DNA of 64,000 nucleotides, taken from Cellulosimicrobium protaetiae (lineage in GTDB: Bacteria; Actinomycetota; Actinomycetes; Actinomycetales; Cellulomonadaceae). The stretch's first letter is position 1. Every line of letters starts with the position of its first letter. Of the stretch, positions 45,118-53,077 are shown piece after piece. The translations under genes were made by a program, and so were the position numbers. The stretch is from positions 806,001-870,000 of the forward strand of contig NZ_CP052757.1 of the NCBI RefSeq assembly GCF_009708005.2. Direction: 5' to 3'. The notes beneath the pieces are model-generated. The model was not told the origin of the DNA and made no database searches. It saw only the letters and a program-made list of their open reading frames with translations.

Positions 45118-46173
45118 CTACCGGACCTCGACCCGGTCGGGCGACTCGCCCGGACCCCAGTCGTAGAAGCGGTGCCGCTCGCGCAGGCGCTCGACGGCGG
45201 CGCGGGGGAGCGTCGCGAAGACCGCGTTGACGAGCGTGGGCTGCGTGAAGGCGAGGCCCGACGTCGGCGCGGGGACGGCGTCGTCGGGGCCGAGCGCGGC
45301 GGGGACGACGACGTCCGCGAGCCCGGCGCGCAGGCGCGCCGCCATCGCGTTCGCGTGCCGCGCGTTGCGCAGCCACAGCTCGTCCTCGTCCGCGATCTCG
45401 TCGACCTCGGCGACGGCGTCGCCCACCGGCTCGAACAGCGCGAGGAGCTGCGCGGACACGTAGCGCATCTTCGACGCGAGCTGCATCGTCGCCTTGCGCA
45501 CGAACTCGACGCCGTCGACGGCCGACGGGTCGAGCACGACGACCGCCTCCCCGAGCGCGAGCCCGTTCTTGGTGCCGCCGAACGACAGCACGTCCACGCC
45601 GGCGTCCGTGGTCAGCGCGCGCAGCGGGACGTCGAGCGCCGCGGCGGCGTTCGCGAGGCGCGACCCGTCGAGGTGCACGCGCATGCCGCGGGCGTGCGCG
45701 GCGTCGGCCAGCGCGCGGATCTCGGCCGGCGTGTACAGCGTGCCGAGCTCGGTGGACTGCGTGAGCGACACGACGAGCGGCTGCGCGCGGTGCGGGTCGC
45801 CGAGGTCGCCCGCGAACCGCTCTACCGCGGCGGGCGTGAGCTTCGCGTCCGGCGCCGGGACGGCGAGCACCTTGACCCCGCCGACACGCTCGGGCGCCCC
45901 GTTCTCGTCCGTGTTGAGGTGCGCGTGCTCGGTCGCGACGACCGCGCCCCACCTCGGCAGCATCGCCATGAGCGCGACGACGTTCGCCCCCGTCCCCGTG
46001 AGCACCGGGTACGCCGTGGCGTCCGGGCCGAAGCGCGCCCGCACGACGTCCTGCAGGCGAGCGGTCCACGGGTCCTCGCCGTACGAGACCTCGTGCCCCG
46101 CGCTCGCGGTGGCGAGCGCGGCGAGGACGTCCGGGTGGGCGGGGGAGTAGTTGTCCGAGGCGAACGAGGTCAC
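45118..46173 (-). CDS. ltaE: Low-specificity L-threonine aldolase, truncated by an amber codon
   Basis: The 351-residue frame is a PLP-dependent threonine aldolase, which cleaves threonine or allo-threonine to glycine and acetaldehyde. It starts FASDNYSPAHPDVL, contains GTGANVVALM, the substrate-site segment THL-like EHAHLNTDENGAPE and the PLP-lysine motif SFGGTKNGLALGEAVVV. The last codon visible, before TAG at 45118-45120, is in the conserved RVEVR segment; a TGG to TAG change there removes 26 residues. The core active site is intact, so partial activity is possible, but stability may suffer. The GTG start at 46173 is leaderless with TAGGGT 6 bases upstream. Confidence 0.88.
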   Translation of the reverse strand: MTSFASDNYSPAHPDVLAALATASAGHEVSYGEDPWTARLQDVVRARFGPDATAYPVLTGTGANVVALMAMLPRWGAVVATEHAHLNTDENGAPERVGGVKVLAVPAPDAKLTPAAVERFAGDLGDPHRAQPLVVSLTQSTELGTLYTPAEIRALADAAHARGMRVHLDGSRLANAAAALDVPLRALTTDAGVDVLSFGGTKNGLALGEAVVVLDPSAVDGVEFVRKATMQLASKMRYVSAQLLALFEPVGDAVAEVDEIADEDELWLRNARHANAMAARLRAGLADVVVPAALGPDDAVPAPTSGLAFTQPTLVNAVFATLPRAAVERLRERHRFYDWGPGESPDRVEVR

Positions 46174-46179
46174 GGTCCC

Positions 46180-46185
46180 ACCCTA
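46180..46185 (-). promoter_or_regulatory. -10 element TAGGGT, leaderless start
   Basis: TAGGGT on the minus strand ends 6 bases before the GTG of the threonine aldolase gene. Confidence 0.5.
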
Positions 46186-46330
46186 GGCACCCGGGCGCGC
46201 GCCTCCGTGCGACCACGGCGCGCCGACGCCGCGCGCCGTGCGCGGCGGTCCGTGCGCACGAGCCGTGGAGACGTCGCGCAGGTCCGTGGCCGGGACGCGT
46301 GCACCGGGGACCACGGACCGACCGCTCTCG

Positions 46331-46336
46331 TACGCT
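46331..46336 (+). promoter_or_regulatory. -10 element TACGCT, leaderless start
   Basis: TACGCT ends 6 bases before the ATG of the VanZ gene; no ribosome binding site is present. The divergent aldolase promoter is about 145 bases away. Confidence 0.6.
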
Positions 46337-46342
46337 GACGCG

Positions 46343-46804
46343 ATGCGCCTCCTGACCTGGACGTTCGCGGCCTATCTCGCCGCCGTGGGCGTGGTCACGC
46401 TGTGGCCGTCGCCGCAGTCGACCGCCGCGCCCGGCTGGGCGACCGCGACCCTCGACGTCCTGCACGGGCTCGGCGTCCCGATGACGCTCGCGGTGCTGGA
46501 GGCGTCGGCGAACGTCGTCATGTTCCTCCCGTTCGGGGTGCTCGGGCTGCCGCTGCTCCGGGGCCGCGCGGCGCGGCGCGGGGCGCGCGTGCCCGGCCCG
46601 TGGCGCGGCGTCGGGATCGTCACGCTCGCCGGAGGCGTGCTGTCCGCGGCGATCGAGCTGACGCAGAACCTGCTGCCCGGCCGTGTCCCGACCGTCCAGG
46701 ACGTCGTCCTCAACACGCTCGGCGCGCTCGTGGGCGCGCTGGCCGTGGCCGCCGTGCTCGCGCTCCGGGGCCGTCGCCGGGCCGTGCGGTCCGGGACGGC
46801 CTGA
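46343..46804 (+). CDS. VanZ family membrane protein
   Basis: The 153-residue protein has four membrane helices and the VanZ pattern: VTLWPSPQ after the first helix, ANVVMFLPFGVLGLPLL (the conserved N-x-x-x-F-x-P-F-G motif), AIELTQNLLPGRVPTVQDVV with the conserved E-x-x-Q, and LNTLGALVGAL. VanZ proteins are linked to low-level glycopeptide resistance in some Gram-positives, but most actinobacterial copies have no known role. The ATG is leaderless. It converges on the GlxA-type regulator gene with 4 bases between the stops. Confidence 0.9.
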   Translation: MRLLTWTFAAYLAAVGVVTLWPSPQSTAAPGWATATLDVLHGLGVPMTLAVLEASANVVMFLPFGVLGLPLLRGRAARRGARVPGPWRGVGIVTLAGGVLSAAIELTQNLLPGRVPTVQDVVLNTLGALVGALAVAAVLALRGRRRAVRSGTA

Positions 46805-46808
46805 GCCC

Positions 46809-47774
46809 TCAGGCCTGGCGGCGCTGCACCGCCCGGTACTGCGACGGCGGCTGCCCGTACTCCGACGAGAACGCCTGGCGGAGCGCCTCGGCCGTCCCGA
46901 GCCCGCACTCGCGCGCGATGGCGGCCACCGTCCGGTCCGTCGTCACGAGCAGGTGGGCGGCCGCCTCGGTGCGGGCCCGCCGGACGTAGCGCGCGGGCGT
47001 GCGTCCCGTGTGCCGGACGAACAGGCGGCTGAGCTGGCGCGGGCTCACCCCCGCGTGGTCGGCCAGGGCGCCCAGGCTCAGGTCGGCGTCGGGCCGTGAC
47101 GTGACGTGGTCCACGACGTCCCGCACGACGGCGTCGCGCACCTGGCGACCGGCCGTGAACATGCTCATCTGCGCCTGGTTCCCGGGACGCTGGAGGTAGG
47201 TGACGAGCACGCGGGCGACGCGCCGCGCGAGATCGGGACCGTGGTCCTCCTCGACGAGCGCGAGCGTGAGGTCGAGCCCGCTCGTCACCCCCGCCGAGGT
47301 GTAGACGTCGCCGTCGCGGACGTAGATCGGCGCCGGGTCCACGTGCACCGCGGGGAAGTCACGGGCGAGCTGGTCCGCGTAGTGCCAGTGCGTGGTGGCG
47401 CGGCGCCCGTCCAGCAGGCCGCACGCGGCGAGGACGGTCGACCCGGTGCAGACGGAGGCGACCCTGCGGCTCAGGCCCGCGAGGCGGCGCACGTGGGCGA
47501 CGACGAGCGGGTCCGTCCCCGCGGCCGTGTGCCCGAGCCCGCCGGCCACGACGAGGGTGTCGAGCGGTCGGGTCCACCGCTGCAACGAGCCCTGCGCCTC
47601 GAGGGTCAGCCCGGAGTCGCACACGACCGGGCCCCCGGCGGGGGTGAGCAGGACGACGTCGTACGCGGGCGCCGCGCCGAGCCGGTTCGCCATCGCCAGC
47701 GTCGACGTGACGCAGGAGACGTCGAGCAGCTCCGAGCCGGGGTAGCCCACCACGGCGACCCGTCGTGCGTCCAT
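46809..47774 (-). CDS. GlxA-type AraC family regulator with DJ-1/PfpI domain
   Basis: The 321-residue protein combines an N-terminal DJ-1/PfpI-like domain (about 5-175; VAVVGYPGSELLDVSCVTST, VCTGSTVLAACGLLDGRRAT with the Cys at the nucleophile elbow) with a C-terminal AraC DNA-binding domain (about 220-315; LSLGALADHAGVSPRQLSRL and VAAIARECGLGTAEALRQAF). Such regulators respond to small metabolites and often activate neighbouring genes. The ATG at 47774 places the DJ-1 domain at the very N-terminus and has a G-rich stretch upstream; an ATG at 47829 would add 18 residues. It is divergent from a membrane-protein gene, a plausible target. Confidence 0.88.
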   Translation of the reverse strand: MDARRVAVVGYPGSELLDVSCVTSTLAMANRLGAAPAYDVVLLTPAGGPVVCDSGLTLEAQGSLQRWTRPLDTLVVAGGLGHTAAGTDPLVVAHVRRLAGLSRRVASVCTGSTVLAACGLLDGRRATTHWHYADQLARDFPAVHVDPAPIYVRDGDVYTSAGVTSGLDLTLALVEEDHGPDLARRVARVLVTYLQRPGNQAQMSMFTAGRQVRDAVVRDVVDHVTSRPDADLSLGALADHAGVSPRQLSRLFVRHTGRTPARYVRRARTEAAAHLLVTTDRTVAAIARECGLGTAEALRQAFSSEYGQPPSQYRAVQRRQA

Positions 47775-47889
47775 CCCCACCCCCGTGCACCAGACGTCCA
47801 CGCCAACGATCCGGACACGTTCGACCATACCCCCAGGGAGTACCCGTGCGGGAGGGGCAGCCTGAGGTTCCGACGGAGAGGGAGGAACC

Positions 47890-48549
47890 ATGAGCACGCA
47901 GCACACCGACCGCACCGCGGGGCACGACGCCCCGCCCCGGACGACCGCACCCACCACGGCCCCACCTCGGGCCCCGAGGCCCGACGCCGTCGGCACCGCG
48001 GTGTCGTCGCGGCGCTCCGGGGCCCGCGCTCTCCTCGACCGCTGGCCGGGCGTCCTCGGCCTGGTCGTGGCGGCCGCGCTCCTGGCCGTCGGCGCGGGCG
48101 ACCGCGACACCCTGGCCATCGGGGTCACGGCGGCCGCGTCCTGCTACCTCGCGGCCGGGGCGCTGGGCAGACCGTGGGTCGCGTGGGCCGCGATCCCGGG
48201 AGCCTCGCTCGTCATCGTGGCCGCGCGGCTCGCGGACGTGCCCTGGTGGGCCGGGCTGGGGCTCGCCGCGCTCGTGCTCGTCGTCCTCGGCCTGCGGCGC
48301 GGCGCCGCCCGGCCGACCCTCGTCCAGGGCGCGGCGCTGCTGGCCTACGGGGGCCTCGCCGTCCTCGCGCTGGCGATCGACCCGCGCGCGGGCCTCGTGC
48401 TCGCCGGCCTGACCCTCGCGGTGCACGCGGTGTGGGACGTCGTCCACCACCGCCGGGGCGAGGTCGTGCCCCGCTCGATGGCCGAGGCGTGCATCGGGTT
48501 CGACGTCGTCCTGGGCCTGGGGGCGATCGTCCTCGCCGCCACGGGGTGA
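47890..48549 (+). CDS. Hypothetical multi-pass membrane protein
   Basis: The 219-residue protein has a hydrophilic, Pro/Thr-rich N-terminus of about 45 residues and five or six membrane helices, among them VLGLVVAAALLAVGAG, LGLAALVLVVLGL and a last helix with FDVVLGLGAIVLAATG. Between helices sits AVHAVWDVVHHRRGEVVPRS, whose two adjacent His could bind metal or haem, but this is speculation. The family is not recognised. A strong GGAGG site lies 5 bases before the ATG. It is divergent from a GlxA-type regulator. Confidence 0.75.
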   Translation: MSTQHTDRTAGHDAPPRTTAPTTAPPRAPRPDAVGTAVSSRRSGARALLDRWPGVLGLVVAAALLAVGAGDRDTLAIGVTAAASCYLAAGALGRPWVAWAAIPGASLVIVAARLADVPWWAGLGLAALVLVVLGLRRGAARPTLVQGAALLAYGGLAVLALAIDPRAGLVLAGLTLAVHAVWDVVHHRRGEVVPRSMAEACIGFDVVLGLGAIVLAATG

Positions 48550-48594
48550 CGGTCGACGCCGGCGTCGCGGGGTGACGGTCGACGGCGGCGCGTC
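48543..48594. repeat. 26-bp direct duplication
   Basis: GGGGTGACGGTCGACG occurs at 48543 and again at 48569, a 26-base step. The first copy contains the stop codon of the membrane-protein gene, the second lies just past the convergent YchJ gene. It is a simple local duplication. Confidence 0.6.
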
Positions 48595-49025
48595 TACCCG
48601 GCCGCGCCGTCCACGTACGACCAGCGGCCTCCCTCGCGGACGAACCGGCTGACCTCGTGGAGCCGACCGCGCTCGGCGCGGTCCGTGCGCGACCGGTGGT
48701 GCGCGACGAACTCGACGACGCCCGTGGCGTCGAACGGCCCGCCGGCCTCGGTGCGCAGCACGTCGAGGCGGCGCCACTCGAGGTCGTCGTCGAGGTCGAG
48801 CACCTCGGGGCGGGTCGACGGGTGCCACGTCGCGAGCAGGTAGCGGGAGTCCCCGTCGGCGAACGCGCTGTAGCGCGAGCGCATGAGCGCCTCGGCCGTC
48901 GGGGCGTGCGGCCCCGGGGCGGTGCCCTCCGCCCCGGGGCGCGCTCCCGCGTGGTACCTCCCGCAGCACGACCCGTAGGCGTCGCCGGACTGGCAGGGGC
49001 ACCGCGCGTCGTCGGGCAGGGTCAC
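48594..49025 (-). CDS. ychJ: YchJ family protein (SEC-C motif)
   Basis: The 143-residue protein starts with the SEC-C zinc motif ARCPCQSGDAYGSCCGRYH, followed by the YchJ core: AEALMRSRYSAFADGDSRYL, ATWHPSTRPEVLDL and VVEFVAHHR. Members are small cytoplasmic proteins of unknown role, found widely in bacteria. The GTG start overlaps the stop of the MarR gene as GTGA, so the two are translationally coupled. Confidence 0.9.
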   Translation of the reverse strand: MTLPDDARCPCQSGDAYGSCCGRYHAGARPGAEGTAPGPHAPTAEALMRSRYSAFADGDSRYLLATWHPSTRPEVLDLDDDLEWRRLDVLRTEAGGPFDATGVVEFVAHHRSRTDRAERGRLHEVSRFVREGGRWSYVDGAAG

Positions 49026-49543
49026 GACGCGGCCCGACGACGCGCGGGCGTGGCGGCCCCGTCGCACCCGGCACCGGGGGCCCGGCCCGAGCGTTCGACC
49101 GCCTGCGCGATGGTGCGCGACACCGCCTCGAGCCGGGCCAGGCCTTCGGGCCCGAGGGGCTCGAAGACGACCTCGCGCAGCAGCTCGGTGTGCCCGCGCA
49201 CGGTGCGCAGGAGGGCGCGGCGGCCGGGGTTGGTGAGGACGATCCACGTGCCGCGCGCGTCGTCGGCGCGCTCGGTCCGCTCGACGAGGCCGCGGTCGGC
49301 CATGCGGCGCGTGAGGTGCGAGACGCGGCTGCGCTCCCAGCACAGCTCCGCGGCGAGCTCGCCCGTGCGCAGGGCGCGGTCCGTCGCGGCGTGCAGCGCC
49401 GCGAGTGCCTGGAACTCGGCCTCGGAGAGGTCGCCGTCGTCGCGCATCCCGGCGGCGAGCACGCGGTCGAGCGCCTTGCGCATCGTCACGAAGGCGTCCC
49501 ACGCGTCGTGCTCGGCATCGTCGAGGATCGGGTGTCCCGCCAT
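49022..49543 (-). CDS. MarR family transcriptional regulator
   Basis: The 173-residue protein has the MarR winged helix: LSEAEFQALAALHAA, the recognition region LCWERSRVSHLTRRMADRGL and the wing ADDARGTWIVLTNPGRRAL, flanked by N- and C-terminal dimerisation helices. MarR dimers bind palindromes and release DNA on contact with phenolic compounds or oxidants. The ATG is leaderless with TAGGAT 7 bases upstream. It is divergent from an FMN reductase gene; three near-identical palindromes lie between the two genes and suggest both autoregulation and control of the reductase. Confidence 0.92.
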   Translation of the reverse strand: MAGHPILDDAEHDAWDAFVTMRKALDRVLAAGMRDDGDLSEAEFQALAALHAATDRALRTGELAAELCWERSRVSHLTRRMADRGLVERTERADDARGTWIVLTNPGRRALLRTVRGHTELLREVVFEPLGPEGLARLEAVSRTIAQAVERSGRAPGAGCDGAATPARRRAAS

Positions 49544-49550
49544 GCGGACG

Positions 49551-49556
49551 ATCCTA
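49551..49556 (-). promoter_or_regulatory. -10 element TAGGAT, leaderless start of marR
   Basis: TAGGAT on the minus strand ends 7 bases before the MarR ATG. The nearest palindrome begins 10 bases further upstream and covers the -35 region. Confidence 0.55.
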
Positions 49557-49565
49557 CCGCTGGAG

Positions 49566-49579
49566 GGTGACACGTCACC
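49566..49579. promoter_or_regulatory. MarR operator, copy 1
   Basis: GGTGACACGTCACC, a perfect palindrome, overlaps the expected -35 region of the MarR gene. Confidence 0.75.
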
Positions 49580-49592
49580 GAGATGGAGCTAT

Positions 49593-49606
49593 GGTGACGC
49601 ATCACC
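49593..49606. promoter_or_regulatory. MarR operator, copy 2
   Basis: GGTGACGCATCACC differs from copy 1 at two bases. It overlaps TATGGT at 49590-49595, a candidate -10 element of the reductase gene, and should block transcription when occupied. Confidence 0.75.
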
Positions 49607-49612
49607 AATTTT

Positions 49613-49626
49613 GGTGACACGTCACT
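49613..49626. promoter_or_regulatory. MarR operator, copy 3
   Basis: GGTGACACGTCACT is 20 bases downstream of copy 2 and 15 bases before the reductase ATG, just upstream of its GGAGG ribosome binding site. Confidence 0.7.
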
Positions 49627-49641
49627 CTTTCTGGAGGAGCC

Positions 49642-50232
49642 ATGACCTCGACCCCGCGCATCGCCGTCCTCGTCGGCAGCACGCGCACCGGGCGCAAGAG
49701 CGCGAGCGTCGCGACGTGGGTGCTCGACCGTGCCGTGCAGCGCGCCGACGCCACGTTCGGTCTCGTCGACCTCGCCGACCACCCGCTGCCGCACCTCGAC
49801 GAGGCGCTCCCGCCGCGGATGCAGCAGTACGAGAACCCGCTCGTGTGGGAGTGGTCCCGCGTGATCGACGGCTACGACGGCTACGTCGTCGTGACCCCCG
49901 AGTACAACCGCGCGCCCGCTGCGGTGCTGAAGAACGCGCTCGACTGGCTGTACCACGAGTGGGCGGACAAGTCCGTCGGCTTCGTCGGGTACGGCGTCCA
50001 GGGCGGCGCCCGCGCCGTCGAGCAGCTCCGCCTCGTCGCGGGCGAGCTCCAGCTCGCCGACGTGCGTACCCAGGTGGGGCTGTCGCTCTTCGACGACTTC
50101 GAGGAGTACACCCGCCTCGCGCCCCGCGAGCGGCACGAGCGCGACCTCGACCAGCTGCTCGACGAGCTCGTGGCCTGGAGCGGAGCCCTGCGCTCCGTGC
50201 GCGAGCACAAGGCCGTCGCCGCGGCAGCCTGA
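49642..50232 (+). CDS. NADPH-dependent FMN reductase family protein
   Basis: The 196-residue protein is a flavodoxin-like reductase: IAVLVGSTRTGRKS binds the FMN phosphate, VVVTPEYNRAPAAVLKNALD is the family signature with the flavin-contacting PEYN, and GFVGYGVQGGARA follows in the next strand. It reduces quinones, azo compounds or chromate in related bacteria. A strong GGAGG site precedes the ATG. It is divergent from a MarR gene, the common arrangement in which an electrophile or quinone releases the repressor. Confidence 0.93.
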   Translation: MTSTPRIAVLVGSTRTGRKSASVATWVLDRAVQRADATFGLVDLADHPLPHLDEALPPRMQQYENPLVWEWSRVIDGYDGYVVVTPEYNRAPAAVLKNALDWLYHEWADKSVGFVGYGVQGGARAVEQLRLVAGELQLADVRTQVGLSLFDDFEEYTRLAPRERHERDLDQLLDELVAWSGALRSVREHKAVAAAA

Positions 50233-50260
50233 CGCGGGCACCGCGCCGCCGAGACGCGAG

Positions 50261-50296
50261 GATCCGCCCCGGAATCCGACGATCCCGGGGCGGATC
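50261..50296 (+). terminator. Terminator hairpin after FMN reductase
   Basis: A 12-bp perfect stem (50261-50272 with 50285-50296) lies 28 bases after the FMN reductase stop. Confidence 0.75.
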
Positions 50297-50318
50297 GGCA
50301 CTTCTCGCTGCGGTCCGG

Positions 50319-50365
50319 TGCCCGACGGCGCCCGCCCACCTGGGGTGAGCGGGCGGCGTCGGGCA
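50319..50365. terminator. Second, longer terminator hairpin
   Basis: Arms 50319-50340 and 50344-50365 pair with two mismatches over 22 bases. The hairpin lies 50 bases beyond the stop of the convergent LVIVD gene and probably ends its transcript. Confidence 0.7.
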
Positions 50366-50414
50366 TCGCCTCACCCGGGCCGGGGGCCCGGGCGGCCGTG
50401 CGAGACCGGCCGGT

Positions 50415-52211
50415 TCAGGACTGTGCCGCCCACGGGCCCCAGCGGTCACCGGGCTCCTGGTTCCGCGTCCACCACTTCGCGGTGTACGTCGTGCCCTCGT
50501 GGGTCACGGTGTCGCCCTTGACGTAGACGCGGCTCGGCTTCCACGCTCCGACGCCGTTCGCGTCGACGCCCGCGATCTCCTCCCACGGGCCCCACGGGTC
50601 GCCCGGTTTCTGGCCCTTCGTCCACCACTGCGCGCGCCAGACCGAGCCGCCGTACGTGACGGTCGCCCCGCCCTGGTAGGCCGTGCTCTTCGACCAGGCC
50701 GACGGCTCCTCGTACGTCGGCTGGGCCTGCGGGTTGAACTCGTCCGTGACGATCGACTTCGCCGCGTTGGTGTGCGGGTCGTCGAGCAGCAGGACGTCGA
50801 GGCCCATCTGGATGTCGTTCGAGATGATCGCGCCGTTGTACCAGTACGCCGACCACGAGCCGCCGAGGATCAGCCGGTCGGTGGAGAGCGGTCCGCGGTC
50901 GAACCACGCGATCTCGACCGGGTTCGCCGAGTCCGTGAAGTCCCACACGGAGATGCCGCCCTGGTACCAGGCCTGGACCATGATGTCGCGGCCCGGGACG
51001 GGGATGAGCGACCCGTTGTGCGCGACGCAGTTCTCCGTCGCGGCCTGCTCCCGGTCGATCTTGTAGTAGCTCTTGAAGACGAGCTCACCGTCCACGATGT
51101 CGTAGATCGCGTCCGCGCCCTTCTCGGGACCGGTCGCCGCGTTGCACGTCGGGCCGCTCCCCCCGCCGAGCTCGTCGGTGAAGACGACCTTCGTGCCGGC
51201 GTTGTTGAACGTCGCGGAGTGCCAGAACGCGAAGTTCTCCGTGTCGCGGACGACCTCCGTGACCACCGGGTGCGCGCGGTCGGAGATGTCCATGAGGACG
51301 CCGTCGCCCATGCACGCGCCTGCCGCGAGGTCCTTCGACGGGTACGTCGTGATGTCGTGGCAGCCCGAGGTCTCCCGGGAGTAGTTGCCGGCCGGGTTGC
51401 CGCCCTGGGGGAACAGGACCGGCTCCCCGACGAGCGCGGCGGACGCGGGGTCGTCGAGCGGGATCTGCACGACCGAGATGAGGTCGTGCGGCGTCTGGCA
51501 GTCGGGGAACGCGTCGTTCGGCCCGTACGACGAGACGTAGACGAACAGGTCCTCCCCGTCCTGGCTCGGTGCCAGGGAGTGCGTGTGGGAGCCGCACAGC
51601 GTCTCGACCGACGACACGTACTGCGGCGACGTCGGGTCGGAGACGTCGAAGACCTTGAGGCCTTCCCACGAGTCCTTGACCGTGGCGCTCTGGGCGACGT
51701 TGTTGCACGAGTCGTTGCTGCGCGAGGAGTCGGTGCTCAGGACGAGCAGGTCCCCGTAGACCGAGATGTCGTTCTGGGAGCCCGGGCAGATCACCTGGGC
51801 GACCTGCTGCGGGGCGGTGGGGTTCGCGACGTCGTAGACCGTGAACCCGCCGTAGTTGCCGGCGAACGCGTAGCGGCCCTGGAACGCGAGGTCGCTGCTG
51901 TACTGGCCCTCGGGGGTGAACGCACCGTTCTTCGGGATGTTCGCGACGAGGGTCAGGTTGGGGCTGCTCGCCACCTCTCCGGGAGCCAGGACGTCGGTGG
52001 CCTGGGCGAGGGGGGCGAGGCGCTGGGCGGGAAGGCCGGCGGTCGAGGACTCCTCGATCAGGGCGGCCACCGCCTCGGGGGAGCCGTCGGACGGTTCGGC
52101 GGACGCCGACGAGACGACCGCGAGCGAGGACACGGCGAGCGTGGCCGCGAGGGACGAGGCGAGCAGGACCCGGCTTCCTTGCCGGCGCGTCTTGTTCGTC
52201 GTTCGATGCAC
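50415..52211 (-). CDS. Secreted LVIVD-repeat protein with two C-terminal chitin-binding modules
   Basis: The 598-residue protein has a clear signal peptide (basic start, VLLASSLAATLAVSSLAVV, cleavage near SASA, residue 36). The body contains beta-propeller LVIVD-type repeats (FQGRYAFAGNYGGFTVYDVA, GLKVFDVSDPTSPQYVSSVE, DGVLMDISDRAHPVV, GGISVWDFTDSANPVEIAWF). Two CBM5/12-type modules close the protein (about 505-546 and 556-598), each with the aromatic motif RAQWWTKGQKPGDPWGPW or a close variant. It is expected to bind chitin or similar glycans outside the cell; no enzymatic activity is evident. GTG start with an excellent AAGGAGG site about 10 bases upstream. It is divergent from the DUF305 gene and close to the GH19 chitinase. 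Confidence 0.9.
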   Translation of the reverse strand: MHRTTNKTRRQGSRVLLASSLAATLAVSSLAVVSSASAEPSDGSPEAVAALIEESSTAGLPAQRLAPLAQATDVLAPGEVASSPNLTLVANIPKNGAFTPEGQYSSDLAFQGRYAFAGNYGGFTVYDVANPTAPQQVAQVICPGSQNDISVYGDLLVLSTDSSRSNDSCNNVAQSATVKDSWEGLKVFDVSDPTSPQYVSSVETLCGSHTHSLAPSQDGEDLFVYVSSYGPNDAFPDCQTPHDLISVVQIPLDDPASAALVGEPVLFPQGGNPAGNYSRETSGCHDITTYPSKDLAAGACMGDGVLMDISDRAHPVVTEVVRDTENFAFWHSATFNNAGTKVVFTDELGGGSGPTCNAATGPEKGADAIYDIVDGELVFKSYYKIDREQAATENCVAHNGSLIPVPGRDIMVQAWYQGGISVWDFTDSANPVEIAWFDRGPLSTDRLILGGSWSAYWYNGAIISNDIQMGLDVLLLDDPHTNAAKSIVTDEFNPQAQPTYEEPSAWSKSTAYQGGATVTYGGSVWRAQWWTKGQKPGDPWGPWEEIAGVDANGVGAWKPSRVYVKGDTVTHEGTTYTAKWWTRNQEPGDRWGPWAAQS

Positions 52212-52322
52212 GAGCGAAACACCTCCTTGGTAGTGTTCTGCGAATTCTGTCCGGCAGATGTGATCTGGACCACCCCAAGCGCGCGATTCGTGGCGAGCTT
52301 TTACACGGAGGGAACAGAGCGG

Positions 52323-53054
52323 GTGCAGAGTTTTCCCAGTGGAAACGTGGTCCAGGTCGTCGGTGCACGGGTCCTGACCTGCGGCGCCGTGCTGCTCGGC
52401 GTCGTGCTCGGCGTGTCCGCCTGCACGCCTGACCCCGCGCCGACCCCCACACCGTCGAGCGCCGTCGTCCAGCCCGGCAGGCCGGGGGAGGGCGCGACGA
52501 CGGTCGCCCCCGAGGACTACACGGCCGCGCCCGAGGAGGACTCCTGGAACGAGGCCGACGCCGCGTTCGTGACCGGGATGATCGAGCACCACCTCCAGGC
52601 GCTGGAGATCGCGGCGCTCGCACCGGACCGCGCGGGGTCCGACGCCGTCCGGTCGTTCGCGGAGCGGGTCACCGCCGCGCAGGGTCCGGAGGTCCACGGG
52701 CTCGCGGCCTGGCTCCAGGCGCGCGACCTCGCCGTCCCCGAGGGGGCGCAGGGCGCGGGCGGGACGGGACCGCGCACCCCGGAGGGTGCGGGGTCGGAGC
52801 ACGGTGCGCACGGCGACGGGGTCGCCGGGATGCTCTCGGACGAGCAGCTCGCCGCGCTCGAGTCCGCGAACGGCGCGGAGTTCGACCGCCTCTTCCTCGA
52901 GGGGATGATCCAGCACCACGAGGGTGCGCTCGCCATGACGGACGTCGTGCTCGTGGAGGGTCAGGACCTGTTCGCGAACGAGATCGCGGCCGAGACCGCG
53001 TCCGGCCAGGGCGGCGAGATCGAGCGCATGCGCGACCTCCTCGCGGACCTCTGA
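52323..53054 (+). CDS. DUF305 family lipoprotein
   Basis: The 243-residue protein is a lipoprotein (hydrophobic segment ending in the lipobox VSAC), with a Pro/Thr-rich linker and a DUF305 four-helix domain in two halves: AAFVTGMIEHHLQALEIAAL and RLFLEGMIQHHEGALAMTD. The paired HH motifs are the family hallmark and probably bind metal, with links to copper handling in some species. The start is uncertain: GTG at 52323 has GGAGG 11 bases upstream, while GTG at 52347 gives a shorter signal. The gene is divergent from the LVIVD gene. A small hairpin (53060-53077) follows. Confidence 0.85.
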   Translation: MQSFPSGNVVQVVGARVLTCGAVLLGVVLGVSACTPDPAPTPTPSSAVVQPGRPGEGATTVAPEDYTAAPEEDSWNEADAAFVTGMIEHHLQALEIAALAPDRAGSDAVRSFAERVTAAQGPEVHGLAAWLQARDLAVPEGAQGAGGTGPRTPEGAGSEHGAHGDGVAGMLSDEQLAALESANGAEFDRLFLEGMIQHHEGALAMTDVVLVEGQDLFANEIAAETASGQGGEIERMRDLLADL

Positions 53055-53059
53055 CCCCC

Positions 53060-53077
53060 ACCGAGGAAGACCTCGGT
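53060..53077 (+). terminator. Small hairpin after DUF305 gene
   Basis: ACCGAGG-AAGA-CCTCGGT, a 7-bp stem with a 4-base loop, starts 6 bases after the DUF305 stop and runs into the 21-bp tandem repeat. Confidence 0.6.
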
